Shown here piece by piece: positions 25,661-33,575 of a DNA stretch of 39,173 bases. Source of the DNA: Eubacteriales bacterium (GTDB lineage Bacteria > Bacillota > Clostridia > Lachnospirales > Lachnospiraceae); contig JAUNFZ010000020.1 of NCBI GenBank assembly GCA_030524785.1, positions 1 through 39,173 on the forward strand, read 5' to 3'. The notes under the pieces were generated by a model, which was not told the DNA's origin, made no database searches, and saw nothing but the letters and a program-made list of their open reading frames with translations. Both the position numbers and the translations under genes were made by a program. Positions within the stretch are counted from its first letter, which is position 1. Each line of letters begins with the position of its first letter.

Positions 25661-25727
25661 CTCGTACCCTCCCGGCTATCCGCCGCCTGCACGTTTTCCT
25701 TTGGCTTACACCGTGCCTTGTTTCATA

Positions 25728-25756
25728 AGCATACCATATTTGCGCAGAAAATGCAA
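25728..25756 (-). promoter_or_regulatory. Promoter of the CobA/CobO-like gene
   Basis: The minus strand has TTGCAT (25751-25756), a 17-bp spacer and TATGCT (25728-25733). Confidence 0.6.
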
Positions 25757-25765
25757 ATGGACCAA

Positions 25766-26392
25766 TCAGCCCAGCCACTCCAGTTTGCTGACAGAAACTT
25801 CGTACGCCGTCCGCTTCTCCGCAATATCACCGTCTATTTTTTTCACATACTCGCGGCTCTGGATTCTCCCCCAGATCTGCACGCGTCCGCCCACCTCAAA
25901 ATTTGACGTAAAGCGGGCGTTTCTGCCCCAGCAGATGCAGGGAATGTAGTCCGATTTCCCATAGGGGCGGTTGACCGCCACCAACATGTCGGAAATTTCT
26001 CTCCCCAGGGGCGTTTTTCGGTAAACAGGGCTCTTACAGATATATCCGTCCAGAAATATCTGATTTGTCTTTACTTTGTCCGTTTCTTCCTCCGTAAATA
26101 CGGCCTCCCTGGCAAACACCGACAATACCAGCCGGTTCTTCTTTTCTTCGTGACGGTTATAGGAACGGAACTGCCCTGTCACCCGGATATAAGAGCCCCG
26201 GTAATCCTGCGTCACGTCGATCAGCCGCTCGGATATCATTACCGGAATACGATCCGACGACTCGCTCAGGCGTTTCACCAGCACCTCCACCAGGTAAAAG
26301 CCCTCCCCAAACACCTCATGGCTGAACAAAAATTCGGAGACAATCTCCCCTATAATAGACACCTGATTATTCTCAATAATTTTGTCTGACAT
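25766..26392 (-). CDS. Single-stranded-DNA-binding-like protein with two OB folds
   Basis: This 208-residue protein appears to contain two OB-type beta barrels: one at about 8-100 (VSIIGEIVSEF to RLVLSVFAREAVF) and one at about 110-205 (NQIFLDGYICKSPVYRKTPLG, then SDYIPCICWGRNARFTSNFEVGGRVQIWGRIQSREY). The second is typical SSB/PriB-like sequence. It lacks the acidic DDDIPF tail of the replicative SSB, so it is probably a paralogue. AAGGGAGAACGC is a loose ribosome binding site. It is divergent from typA and followed by the CobA/CobO-like gene. Confidence 0.82.
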   Translation of the reverse strand: MSDKIIENNQVSIIGEIVSEFLFSHEVFGEGFYLVEVLVKRLSESSDRIPVMISERLIDVTQDYRGSYIRVTGQFRSYNRHEEKKNRLVLSVFAREAVFTEEETDKVKTNQIFLDGYICKSPVYRKTPLGREISDMLVAVNRPYGKSDYIPCICWGRNARFTSNFEVGGRVQIWGRIQSREYVKKIDGDIAEKRTAYEVSVSKLEWLG

Positions 26393-26569
26393 ATGTATGC
26401 GTTCTCCCTTCTTCGTTACAACGTATTTCTTTTGATGTCACAGAACACCTTTCTTCAATTTCGCTATATACATATGTCTATTCCGGAGGCAGAAAATTTA
26501 TTCCTAAAATCTTTAAAAATTTGTCTCCAGGATTCGTCATAATTCGAGCATCATTTCGTCACAATCCCC

Positions 26570-26597
26570 TTGTCAATTCAAAAAATTCTGGTATACT
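26570..26597 (+). promoter_or_regulatory. Promoter of typA
   Basis: TTGTCA (26570-26575), a 16-bp spacer and TATACT (26592-26597) lie 35 bp before the start codon. Confidence 0.72.
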
Positions 26598-26631
26598 GAA
26601 ATGCAGTGAAATAACAGAAAGAGGGAAATTT

Positions 26632-28467
26632 ATGAATCGGGAAAATATAAGAAATATTGCAATTATCGCCCATGTAGACCATGGTAAGACGACGCTGGTA
26701 GACGAGCTTTTAAAACAGAGCGGCGTATTCCGCGAAAATCAGGAAGTAGCGGAGCGTGTGATGGACTCCAACGATATCGAGCGGGAGCGCGGTATTACCA
26801 TCCTCTCCAAGAATACAGCCGTATATTATAAAGATTACAAAATCAACATTGTAGATACGCCGGGCCACGCCGATTTCGGAGGCGAGGTAGAGCGCGTCCT
26901 GAAGATGGTGGACGGCGTAATCCTCGTGGTAGACGCCTTTGAGGGTTCCATGCCCCAGACAAAATTTGTTCTCCGCAAAGCCCTGGATCTTGATCTTCCG
27001 GTCATTGTCTGCATCAACAAGATCGACCGCCCGGAGGCAAGGCCCGCCGAGGTAATTGACGAAATTCTGGAACTGTTTATTGATCTGGACGCTTCCGACG
27101 AACAGCTCGACTGCCCCTTTGTGTACGCTTCTGCAAAGGCAGGCTACGCTGTTCTTGAGCTCTCCGACGAACACCTCGATATGACGCCGCTGTTTGAGAC
27201 GATCATCAACTATATTCCTGCCCCCACGGGAGATGAAAGCGCTCCCCTGCAGGTATTGATCAGCACCATCGACTATAACGAATATGTGGGCCGCATCGGC
27301 GTGGGCAAGGTGGACAACGGCTCCATCCGGGTAAATCAGGAAGTTGTGCTGGTAAACCACCACGAACCGGATAAGCAGAAAAAAGTAAAAATCAGCAAGC
27401 TCTATGAGTTTGACGGCCTGAATAAAGTAGATGTGACGGAGGCCGGCACAGGCTCCATCGTAGCCATCTCCGGCATTGCGGACCTTCATATCGGCGATAC
27501 GCTGTGCTCCCCGGAGCACGTGGAGGCGATTCCCTTCCAGAAAATCTCCGAGCCCACCATCGCCATGCATTTTATGGTAAACGACAGCCCCCTGGCCGGC
27601 CAGGAAGGCAAGTACGTGACCTCGCGCCATCTGCGGGAACGCCTGATGCGCGAACTGAATACGGACGTCAGTCTCCGGGTAGAAGAAACAGAGGATATGG
27701 ATACCTTTAAGGTTTCCGGCCGCGGAGAACTTCATCTGTCCGTTTTGATTGAAAATATGCGCCGGGAGGGCTATGAATTTGCCGTCAGCAAGGCGGAAGT
27801 AATCTATAAAACAGACGACCGCGGCAGAAAGCTGGAGCCGATGGAGCTGGCCTACGTGGACGTCCCGGAGGAATTTTCCGGAACTGTGATCAACAAACTC
27901 AGCACCAGAAAAGGCGAACTGCAGGGTATGAGCCAGGCAAGCGGCGGCTACACCCGGCTGGAATTTTCAATCCCCTCCAGGGGCCTTATCGGCTACCGCG
28001 GAGAATTTCTGACAGACACAAAGGGAAACGGTATCCTGAATACCGTCTACGACGGTTATGCCCCCTACAAGGGAGAAATCCAGTACCGCAAACAGGGTTC
28101 CCTGATCGCTTTTGAATCCGGCGAGTCTGTAACCTACGGTCTGTTTTCCGCTCAGGAGCGCGGCACGCTGTTTATCGGCCCCGGCGAAAAAGTATATTCC
28201 GGTATGGTAATCGGACAAAATGGAAAAACAGACGATATCGAACTGAACGTCTGCAAGACAAAACATCTGACAAACACCAGGGCTTCCGGCTCCGACGACG
28301 CCCTGAAGCTGACGACGCCAAAGATTTTAAGCCTGGAGGAGGCCCTGGAGTTTATTGATACTGATGAACTTCTGGAAGTGACGCCGAAAAGCCTGCGCAT
28401 CCGCAAAAAGATCCTTGATCCCACCATGCGCAAACGGGCGGCGTTTAACAAAAAGAACAATCCGTAA
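26632..28467 (+). CDS. typA: Translational GTPase TypA/BipA
   Basis: This 611-residue GTPase binds the ribosome and acts in stress response and 50S assembly. G motifs are HVDHGKTT, RERGITI, DTPGHADF, NKIDRP and SAKAG. The EF-G-like domains III and V and the TypA C-terminal domain (GTLFIGPGEKVYSGM, KHLTNTRASGSD) follow. I chose the ATG at 26632 with an AGAGGG site; an open frame 37 codons longer runs through the promoter. Its 3' end overlaps the 3' end of the opposing ATP-grasp gene by 23 bp, so transcripts of both strands should collide there. Confidence 0.97.
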   Translation: MNRENIRNIAIIAHVDHGKTTLVDELLKQSGVFRENQEVAERVMDSNDIERERGITILSKNTAVYYKDYKINIVDTPGHADFGGEVERVLKMVDGVILVVDAFEGSMPQTKFVLRKALDLDLPVIVCINKIDRPEARPAEVIDEILELFIDLDASDEQLDCPFVYASAKAGYAVLELSDEHLDMTPLFETIINYIPAPTGDESAPLQVLISTIDYNEYVGRIGVGKVDNGSIRVNQEVVLVNHHEPDKQKKVKISKLYEFDGLNKVDVTEAGTGSIVAISGIADLHIGDTLCSPEHVEAIPFQKISEPTIAMHFMVNDSPLAGQEGKYVTSRHLRERLMRELNTDVSLRVEETEDMDTFKVSGRGELHLSVLIENMRREGYEFAVSKAEVIYKTDDRGRKLEPMELAYVDVPEEFSGTVINKLSTRKGELQGMSQASGGYTRLEFSIPSRGLIGYRGEFLTDTKGNGILNTVYDGYAPYKGEIQYRKQGSLIAFESGESVTYGLFSAQERGTLFIGPGEKVYSGMVIGQNGKTDDIELNVCKTKHLTNTRASGSDDALKLTTPKILSLEEALEFIDTDELLEVTPKSLRIRKKILDPTMRKRAAFNKKNNP

Positions 28468-29617
28468 AAAGACCGCTGTCCTCAGCGAGAATCTCTTTCA
28501 TCTCCTGCATCGTATCCGTCTGCAGGATATAATATCCGAACCGGCTGCCGCTGTCCACCACGGCGTGGCTGCCGGGGATATCTGTAAGCCTTGTCTCCCG
28601 CAGGCAGTCCGGGTAATTCTTCTTTACTTTTTCAAGATAATCCATATCACGTTTTTCCATGATAAAGCGAATCGCCGAGCATTTATGAAGGGGTTCGGAA
28701 CAAAAAACAGGGCTGTGCCCAAAGGCCGTGTCGATTACCATCCTCACATAGTCCTCCCCGGCAGAGAGCGAAACCAGATGAGAGCCGATACAGTCGCCCC
28801 CCATGCGGGAGCCGATCTCGATAATCCGCACCCTTCCCCGGCCGTCAATCCGAAATTCCGCGTGGGAAGCGCCGCTTTTCACCCCAAGGGCGTCCAGCCC
28901 GCGAAAGACCATATCCACCGCGCTCTCCCGCTGTTTTTCCGAAATGGGCGCCGGTTCCAGATGGCCCACTTCGATAAAATGAGGCTCGCCGGTGGTAAAC
29001 TTTTTTGTGACCGCCAGGCAGGTGTGTCTCCCCTCAAAGCTGATAGTCTCCATGCTGTACTCCTGCCCCTCAATATATCCTTCCACGATTGCCTGCTTTT
29101 CAAAGGACTGTTCTATCGCCTCGCGAATTGCCGACGCCAGTTGAGAAGGCCTCTCCACCTTGGTAATCGCCCTGCTGCCGGAACGGTCCGTAGGCTTTAC
29201 AATCACAGGATAAGCCAGTTCCTCCCGGGAAATATCTTCCGCGCACGCCACCTTCTTAAAAAACGGCACCGGAATCCCCGCCTGCAAAAAAGCGCTGCGC
29301 ATGGCCGCTTTATTGGTGGAGCGAAACACACACTCCGGGCTGTTTCCCGGAAGCCCAAGCTCCTTTGCCAGATAAGCTACGGTCACATTTGCAAGGTCAG
29401 AACCGATTGTCGCCACCGCATCCGGACAGATTTCCCTGCATTTTTCCAAAATCCTTTCCTTTTCCGTGATACTGATCTCATAAAAGGCGTCTGCCTTCGC
29501 CGCTCCTGCATCTTTTCTGCTCCAGGAAAACACATGGGTCTCATATCCCATCTCGCGTGCTTTTACAATCAGCGGAAGCTGAAATTCATTCGCGCCGATA
29601 ATCACTAATTTCTTCAT
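28445..29617 (-). CDS. ATP-grasp ligase, last gene of the Sir2/SMR/GT operon
   Basis: This 390-residue protein begins KKLVIIGANEFQLPLI, a preATP-grasp nucleotide-type fold. An ATP-grasp core follows (VIVKPTDRSGSR, IVEGYIEGQEYSME and the metal-binding end RIIEIGSRMGGD). The family joins a carboxylate to an amine or other nucleophile through an acyl phosphate; PurK, PurT and PylC are distant relatives. Its substrate cannot be read from the sequence. It starts 32 bp inside the glycosyltransferase gene, implying coupled translation, and converges on typA with a 23-bp overlap. It is only distantly related to the ATP-grasp protein at 31271, so the two probably act on different substrates. Confidence 0.88.
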   Translation of the reverse strand: MKKLVIIGANEFQLPLIVKAREMGYETHVFSWSRKDAGAAKADAFYEISITEKERILEKCREICPDAVATIGSDLANVTVAYLAKELGLPGNSPECVFRSTNKAAMRSAFLQAGIPVPFFKKVACAEDISREELAYPVIVKPTDRSGSRAITKVERPSQLASAIREAIEQSFEKQAIVEGYIEGQEYSMETISFEGRHTCLAVTKKFTTGEPHFIEVGHLEPAPISEKQRESAVDMVFRGLDALGVKSGASHAEFRIDGRGRVRIIEIGSRMGGDCIGSHLVSLSAGEDYVRMVIDTAFGHSPVFCSEPLHKCSAIRFIMEKRDMDYLEKVKKNYPDCLRETRLTDIPGSHAVVDSGSRFGYYILQTDTMQEMKEILAEDSGLFTDCSFC

Positions 29618-30560
29618 ACGTTTCTTTGCCTTCCGTCTCTTTTATATTGATAGTATCACGCACGACATACTGAGGCGTCTTGCTGATGTTTAAAATACAT
29701 TTTCCTATATACTCCCCGATAATTCCAAGCATCAGGAACAAAAATCCAAACAGAATCAGCATGGTGCACATCAATGAAGGCCAGCCGATAGCCACATCAG
29801 GCAGCACGATTTTCTGCGCAATCACAACCACCGCCCCGATAAATCCCGCAATAGAACACAGCGCTCCCAGACAAGTCGCCAGCCGCAGAGGAATTACAGT
29901 GTAATTCATAAAAGCCATAAACAGACGCAGGGATTTCTTGAAGTTATAATTGGACTGCCCCACTTCCCTGGAAAAATGCTCAATCTCGATATTGGCAATA
30001 TTTCCCGTGGTGCGGTAAAAGAGCACCTGCAGGTACAGGTTGTAGCTGTCGTACCGGATCATTTCATCCCGGACATACTTTCTGCAGCACCAGTAATTGC
30101 TCGCCTCCAGCCCTTTGGGCCGTTCTACCATATGCCACATAATAAAAGCCGCAATCTTGCTGACCAGATTCTTCATAAAATTAAACTTTCGCTTCCGGTA
30201 CACGCCGAACACCACGTCGTAGCCTTCGTTCATCTTCTCAATAAACGCCGGTATCTGGGAAGGATGCGTCTGCATATCGTCGTCCATTCCCATAATATAA
30301 TCTCCCTCTGCCGCCCGCAGGCCCGCCATAATCGCATTGTGCTGTCCAAAGTTTTTTGCCAGATTAATCCCCTTCACATTCGGGTATTTCTCCGCCAGTT
30401 TCCAGATTTCCTGGCATGTCTTGTCCCTGGAGAAATCGTTCACCAGCACAAACTCACATTCCATCCCCTCAATTTTGTCAATGACTTCCATGCTTGTTTC
30501 CACGACCTTGCCGATCGTCTGCTCTGAGTTATAACAGGGAATCACAATAGACAAAAGCAT
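29586..30560 (-). CDS. ArnC/GtrB/DPM1-like glycosyltransferase, family GT2
   Basis: This 324-residue protein has an N-terminal GT-A domain (LSIVIPCYNSE, VNDFSRDKT, metal site GMDDDMQTHP, and YWCCRKYVRDE) and two C-terminal membrane segments (about 228-250 and 262-285). This layout matches enzymes that move a sugar from a nucleotide sugar to undecaprenyl phosphate, such as ArnC and GtrB. It sits between two SMR-like transporters and an ATP-grasp ligase, starting 21 bp after the second transporter. It probably makes a membrane-bound sugar phosphate for export. The sugar is unknown. Confidence 0.9.
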   Translation of the reverse strand: MLLSIVIPCYNSEQTIGKVVETSMEVIDKIEGMECEFVLVNDFSRDKTCQEIWKLAEKYPNVKGINLAKNFGQHNAIMAGLRAAEGDYIMGMDDDMQTHPSQIPAFIEKMNEGYDVVFGVYRKRKFNFMKNLVSKIAAFIMWHMVERPKGLEASNYWCCRKYVRDEMIRYDSYNLYLQVLFYRTTGNIANIEIEHFSREVGQSNYNFKKSLRLFMAFMNYTVIPLRLATCLGALCSIAGFIGAVVVIAQKIVLPDVAIGWPSLMCTMLILFGFLFLMLGIIGEYIGKCILNISKTPQYVVRDTINIKETEGKETYEEISDYRRE

Positions 30561-30581
30561 ACTTTTTTCCTCTTTTCTCCT

Positions 30582-30926
30582 TTAAATCAGGTAAATAACG
30601 ACTCCGGCAAAAATTACCGCAATCCCCAGAATTTTTCTTTTGGAGGCCTTCTCCTTCAAAAACACACAGCCCATGACGAACACAAAAAAATACCCGATGG
30701 ACTCGATCACAGTTGACCAGGACAGCGGAATCTTCTTCAGTGCAATCATGGTAACCAGCGTGGACAATAGAAGCAATCCGTAGCCGGCGATCACGTAGCC
30801 GTTCATATATTCTCTTATTTTTGAAGGATATGTTTTATTTGCCGATATCTTCAGAAGCATCTGCGCCAGAGAAGCCATAAATACCGAGCATACCATAATT
30901 CCAGCGTAAAGCCATACACTATTCAT
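30582..30926 (-). CDS. SMR/EamA-like four-helix transporter subunit, second of a pair
   Basis: This 114-residue protein has about four hydrophobic segments and typical small multidrug resistance/ArnF-like sequence (SLAQMLLKIS, KKIPLSWSTVIESIGYFFV, FLKEKASKRKILGIAVIFAGVVIYL). It overlaps the first transporter gene by 8 bp, as expected for a heterodimer made together. By position next to an ArnC-like glycosyltransferase, the pair may flip a polyprenyl-linked sugar, as ArnE/ArnF do. Drug efflux is the alternative. Confidence 0.82.
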   Translation of the reverse strand: MNSVWLYAGIMVCSVFMASLAQMLLKISANKTYPSKIREYMNGYVIAGYGLLLLSTLVTMIALKKIPLSWSTVIESIGYFFVFVMGCVFLKEKASKRKILGIAVIFAGVVIYLI

Positions 30927-31281
30927 CTGCCGTCACCACCATATAAATGCCAATAAAAATAACAATCGCCCCCAAAATCATATTCCAGGTAATTTTTTCC
31001 TGGAAGAAAATGGCTCCCCAGATCATCCCCCAGGCCAGTCCCACGGGTTTATTGGAATAAGCTACGGACAGAGGCAGATACTTTAAAATCTGCTGCCACA
31101 CAACGGCGTACAGAAGCATAATCAGCAAAACCCCCGCATAGTAGACCATCCAGGGCACAGACAGAAATTCCTCCGCTGCGGCTTTCTTTGAAAGCACGCC
31201 GCTTATAGAGCTCACCATCAGGCTTAAATGCAGCACAAAAAGCACCCAGGGCAGCTTTTTCTTTTTTTCGTTACTGTTCAT
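30919..31281 (-). CDS. SMR/EamA-like four-helix transporter subunit, first of a pair
   Basis: This 120-residue protein has a short basic N-terminus (NEKKKKLP) and four hydrophobic segments. The family-like core is LSVAYSNKPVGLAWGMIWGAIFFQEKITW. It overlaps both neighbours: 11 bp with the ATP-grasp gene upstream and 8 bp with the second transporter. Its sequence differs clearly from its partner, consistent with an asymmetric heterodimer. GAGGT lies about 11 nt before the ATG. Confidence 0.82.
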   Translation of the reverse strand: MNSNEKKKKLPWVLFVLHLSLMVSSISGVLSKKAAAEEFLSVPWMVYYAGVLLIMLLYAVVWQQILKYLPLSVAYSNKPVGLAWGMIWGAIFFQEKITWNMILGAIVIFIGIYMVVTADE

Positions 31282-32461
31282 CTTTGGTCTTTACCTCAAT
31301 TCTTTCCAGCACTTCTTTCAGAAAACGCCCGCAGTTTTCGGGGCTATTGCCCTTTACAATTACCTGGCCAATCCGGTCCCTGCCATTTGTCATGGGGCAC
31401 ACAGTATCCCCCGGCGCTATGTTAAAGGACAAATCCACCAGATTTTCTCCCACTGCCGTACCGGGAATAATTTCTTCCACAATTCCTTCTTTTTTCGCCT
31501 CCAGAAGACGCACTTCGCTGCACACCCGGGGCGGCTGCTGAAAATATGAAGATACTTCCTCCCCCATGCTCAGGCGCACGATCATCTCGTAGTAATTCAC
31601 TCCAAAGTACATTCCCACCTGCTGGGACAGTCCGGTGGCACCGGCTCTGGCCGTGCCTTCGATTATGTAAATCTCTCCGTCTTTCAGCATCATATCAAAA
31701 TTCATGGGGCAATTGTCTGTGCCAAGCGCCTGCACTGCAAGCTCCACCTGTTTTCGCACCTTTTCCGCAAAGGGCTGGCCTTTCACCCAGGGCACCGCAT
31801 GGCCCATCGGAAACGGCGGATTTCCCTCATGCAAAAGGGTGCTCACCGGAAGCACGTACACCAGACGTCCGTTTTCCACCATGGCTTCCACACCAAAAAT
31901 TGTCCCCTCCAGAAATTCTTCTACAATACAGTAATCCTGCTTTGTGGCAACCATCGTCTGCGGGTAAAAACGCAGCGCGTCTTCCCGCGTATCACACCGG
32001 AAAATACCCCGGCTTCCCATCTGGTCCACCGCTTTGATCATCACCGGAAAACACATCTTCTCAAGGACTTCCTTCAGCTCCTCCAGACTACGGACCTGAA
32101 CAAAAGCCGCCGTGTTCACTCCCGCTTTCACAAAGGCTTTCTTCATCTCATACTTATTTGTACATTTCTGCACCGCTTCCCAGGATGGGCCGCAAAGCCC
32201 CATCTGCGTGGCTGTATAGCCCTGGCTGCGAAGCCCCACATCCATACTGCAGGTTGCAATACCCGACACCTGATGCTTCCTGGCGGCCTCCAAAACCTCC
32301 GCCGGATTCGTAATGTCTGCATAGCACACTTCGTCCGCAACAGAAAAACCCGGATAATTTCCGGGAATACTCGTCACCACCGTACTATAGCCCAAACGCT
32401 TTGCCGCGTCAATCAGCGGCAAAAGCGAATAGGAAGCTCCTAAAATCATAATCTTTTTCAT
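31271..32461 (-). CDS. ATP-grasp ligase, second gene of the Sir2/SMR/GT operon
   Basis: This 396-residue protein starts KKIMILGASYSLLPLI and resembles carbamoyl-phosphate-synthase-type ATP-grasp proteins. MIKAVDQMGSRGI is the nucleotide loop, YCIVEEFLEGTIFG the hinge, and NFDMMLKDGEIYIIEGTARAGATG the metal-binding end. An extra C-terminal domain (about 325-390) follows, typical of amino-acid-ligase-like members. It starts 17 bp after the Sir2-like gene with a GAGAGGAA ribosome binding site. Its substrate is unknown; ligation of an amino acid or peptide to a sugar or lipid precursor is a reasonable guess from the neighbours. Confidence 0.86.
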   Translation of the reverse strand: MKKIMILGASYSLLPLIDAAKRLGYSTVVTSIPGNYPGFSVADEVCYADITNPAEVLEAARKHQVSGIATCSMDVGLRSQGYTATQMGLCGPSWEAVQKCTNKYEMKKAFVKAGVNTAAFVQVRSLEELKEVLEKMCFPVMIKAVDQMGSRGIFRCDTREDALRFYPQTMVATKQDYCIVEEFLEGTIFGVEAMVENGRLVYVLPVSTLLHEGNPPFPMGHAVPWVKGQPFAEKVRKQVELAVQALGTDNCPMNFDMMLKDGEIYIIEGTARAGATGLSQQVGMYFGVNYYEMIVRLSMGEEVSSYFQQPPRVCSEVRLLEAKKEGIVEEIIPGTAVGENLVDLSFNIAPGDTVCPMTNGRDRIGQVIVKGNSPENCGRFLKEVLERIEVKTKDEQ

Positions 32462-32478
32462 TGACCGTAATTCCTCTC

Positions 32479-33210
32479 TTATAAAAGCTGCGGCACCAGC
32501 TCATTCAAATCCCCGTGAATCACATAATCCGCATTTTCATCGCCGTGCTCCTGCCGGTCGGTGATGAGAATCAGCTTATCGCCCGTATAATATGACAGAT
32601 TATTCTCGCAAAATTCCTGGTCAAGGCGCACGCCCAGCACCAGAAGCACATCCGCCTTTGAAATCTCATTCGCCACCTTTGTCATCACCGCATTGTCGAT
32701 CATTTCTCCGTACAGACGGATGCCCGGGCGAATGGGAACCATGCATTTTTCACAGATCGGCACTTTCTTTGCGTCTTTTAAATACTGCTTGGAATATTCT
32801 CTGCCGCATCTGGGACAGTGATTTTTTTCCACAGAGCCGTGGGGCTGAATGATATTTTTGCATCCCGCCTCCGCGCAGAGGCCGTAGATTTCTCTGGAAA
32901 TAATGGCCTTCAGCACGCCCTTTTCCTCCAGCCGCGCCAGCGTTTTATAGGCCGGCCCCGGTTTCATATCCTGGGACAGCACTTCTTTTTTATAAAATTT
33001 GTAAAAGGGCTCCGTCCGGGTATTATAAAATGCGCTGCTGAACATTTCCTCCGGAGAATAGCCGTATTCCGCCTCAATGTCGTACGCCCTCTCCTGATCC
33101 CGCAGGCTCATATGTCCGCATCCCCGCTGCATACCGCTGCCGCTGATGGCGACAAGGTACTTGCTTTTCTCAACGATTTCCTTTACCGTACTTATCCTCG
33201 CTTCCGCCAT
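32479..33210 (-). CDS. Divergent Sir2-family protein, first gene of the operon
   Basis: This 243-residue protein keeps sirtuin landmarks: a histidine in QPHGS (His124), a zinc ribbon CPRC...CEKC (Cys132, 135, 153, 156), and a C-terminal Rossmann end (LLVLGVRLD, LILITDRQ). The usual GAG-x-S loop reads SGSGMQRG. The usual NID-GLH segment reads EIYGLC, so the Asn and Asp that hold NAD in deacetylases are absent. The ATG at 33210 has an AAGGGG site; a GTG ten codons upstream lacks one. It has a promoter of its own and is followed after 17 bp by an ATP-grasp gene. Normal deacetylase activity is doubtful. Confidence 0.85.
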   Translation of the reverse strand: MAEARISTVKEIVEKSKYLVAISGSGMQRGCGHMSLRDQERAYDIEAEYGYSPEEMFSSAFYNTRTEPFYKFYKKEVLSQDMKPGPAYKTLARLEEKGVLKAIISREIYGLCAEAGCKNIIQPHGSVEKNHCPRCGREYSKQYLKDAKKVPICEKCMVPIRPGIRLYGEMIDNAVMTKVANEISKADVLLVLGVRLDQEFCENNLSYYTGDKLILITDRQEHGDENADYVIHGDLNELVPQLL

Positions 33211-33259
33211 ATGAAACACCCCTTTTTTGCACCCAATCACCGTTAATATTTATACAACT

Positions 33260-33288
33260 AATGTACCATCCGGCGCGTTTTTCGTCAA
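33260..33288 (-). promoter_or_regulatory. Candidate promoter of the Sir2/ATP-grasp/SMR/GT operon
   Basis: The minus strand has TTGACG (33283-33288), a 17-bp spacer and TACATT (33260-33265), about 55 bp before the Sir2-like start. The -10 is moderate. Confidence 0.5.
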
Positions 33289-33515
33289 TGATTTTGCGCA
33301 AATTTCCACGCTATCTTAAAGTTGCTCTCCGATACGCGAAATAATTTTATGCAGTCCTCCGGCGTCAGTATGCCTTCGATTTCTTTTTGCCGTTCCTCGG
33401 GGATGACCGCCTTTACGCTGTCCTCAAAAGCGATCTGCGGAAAAAACCACGAAAACGCCGCCGCACCCGCCAGCGCCGCCAGGCAGCAGCGCAGATATCT
33501 CTTATATTTCTCCAA
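33285..33515 (-). CDS. Small membrane-anchored protein of unknown function
   Basis: This protein of about 76 residues starts at a TTG at 33515, with GGGAGG about 7 nt upstream; the open frame continues to a GTG at 33533 that overlaps this site. It has one N-terminal hydrophobic segment (RCCLAALAGAAAFSWFF) and a charged C-terminal part with PEERQKEIEGIL and an ITPEDC-like stretch. I do not recognise it. It follows the response regulator by about 60 bp on the same strand, so it may be part of that signalling operon or controlled by it. Confidence 0.6.
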   Translation of the reverse strand: MEKYKRYLRCCLAALAGAAAFSWFFPQIAFEDSVKAVIPEERQKEIEGILTPEDCIKLFRVSESNFKIAWKFAQNH

Positions 33516-33575
33516 TAAAAAACCTCCCAACACCCGGTTGATGTATAGAGTGTTGACAGGTTTTCTTTTTCCTAT

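Noticed and set aside
26710-27735. Minus-strand 341-codon open frame inside typA
   Set aside because: It is antisense to a complete typA and lacks any domain or start signal.
28415-29608. Plus-strand 397-codon open frame opposite the ATP-grasp gene
   Set aside because: It is an antisense shadow of a clear ATP-grasp protein; its composition is His/Arg-rich without domain signals.
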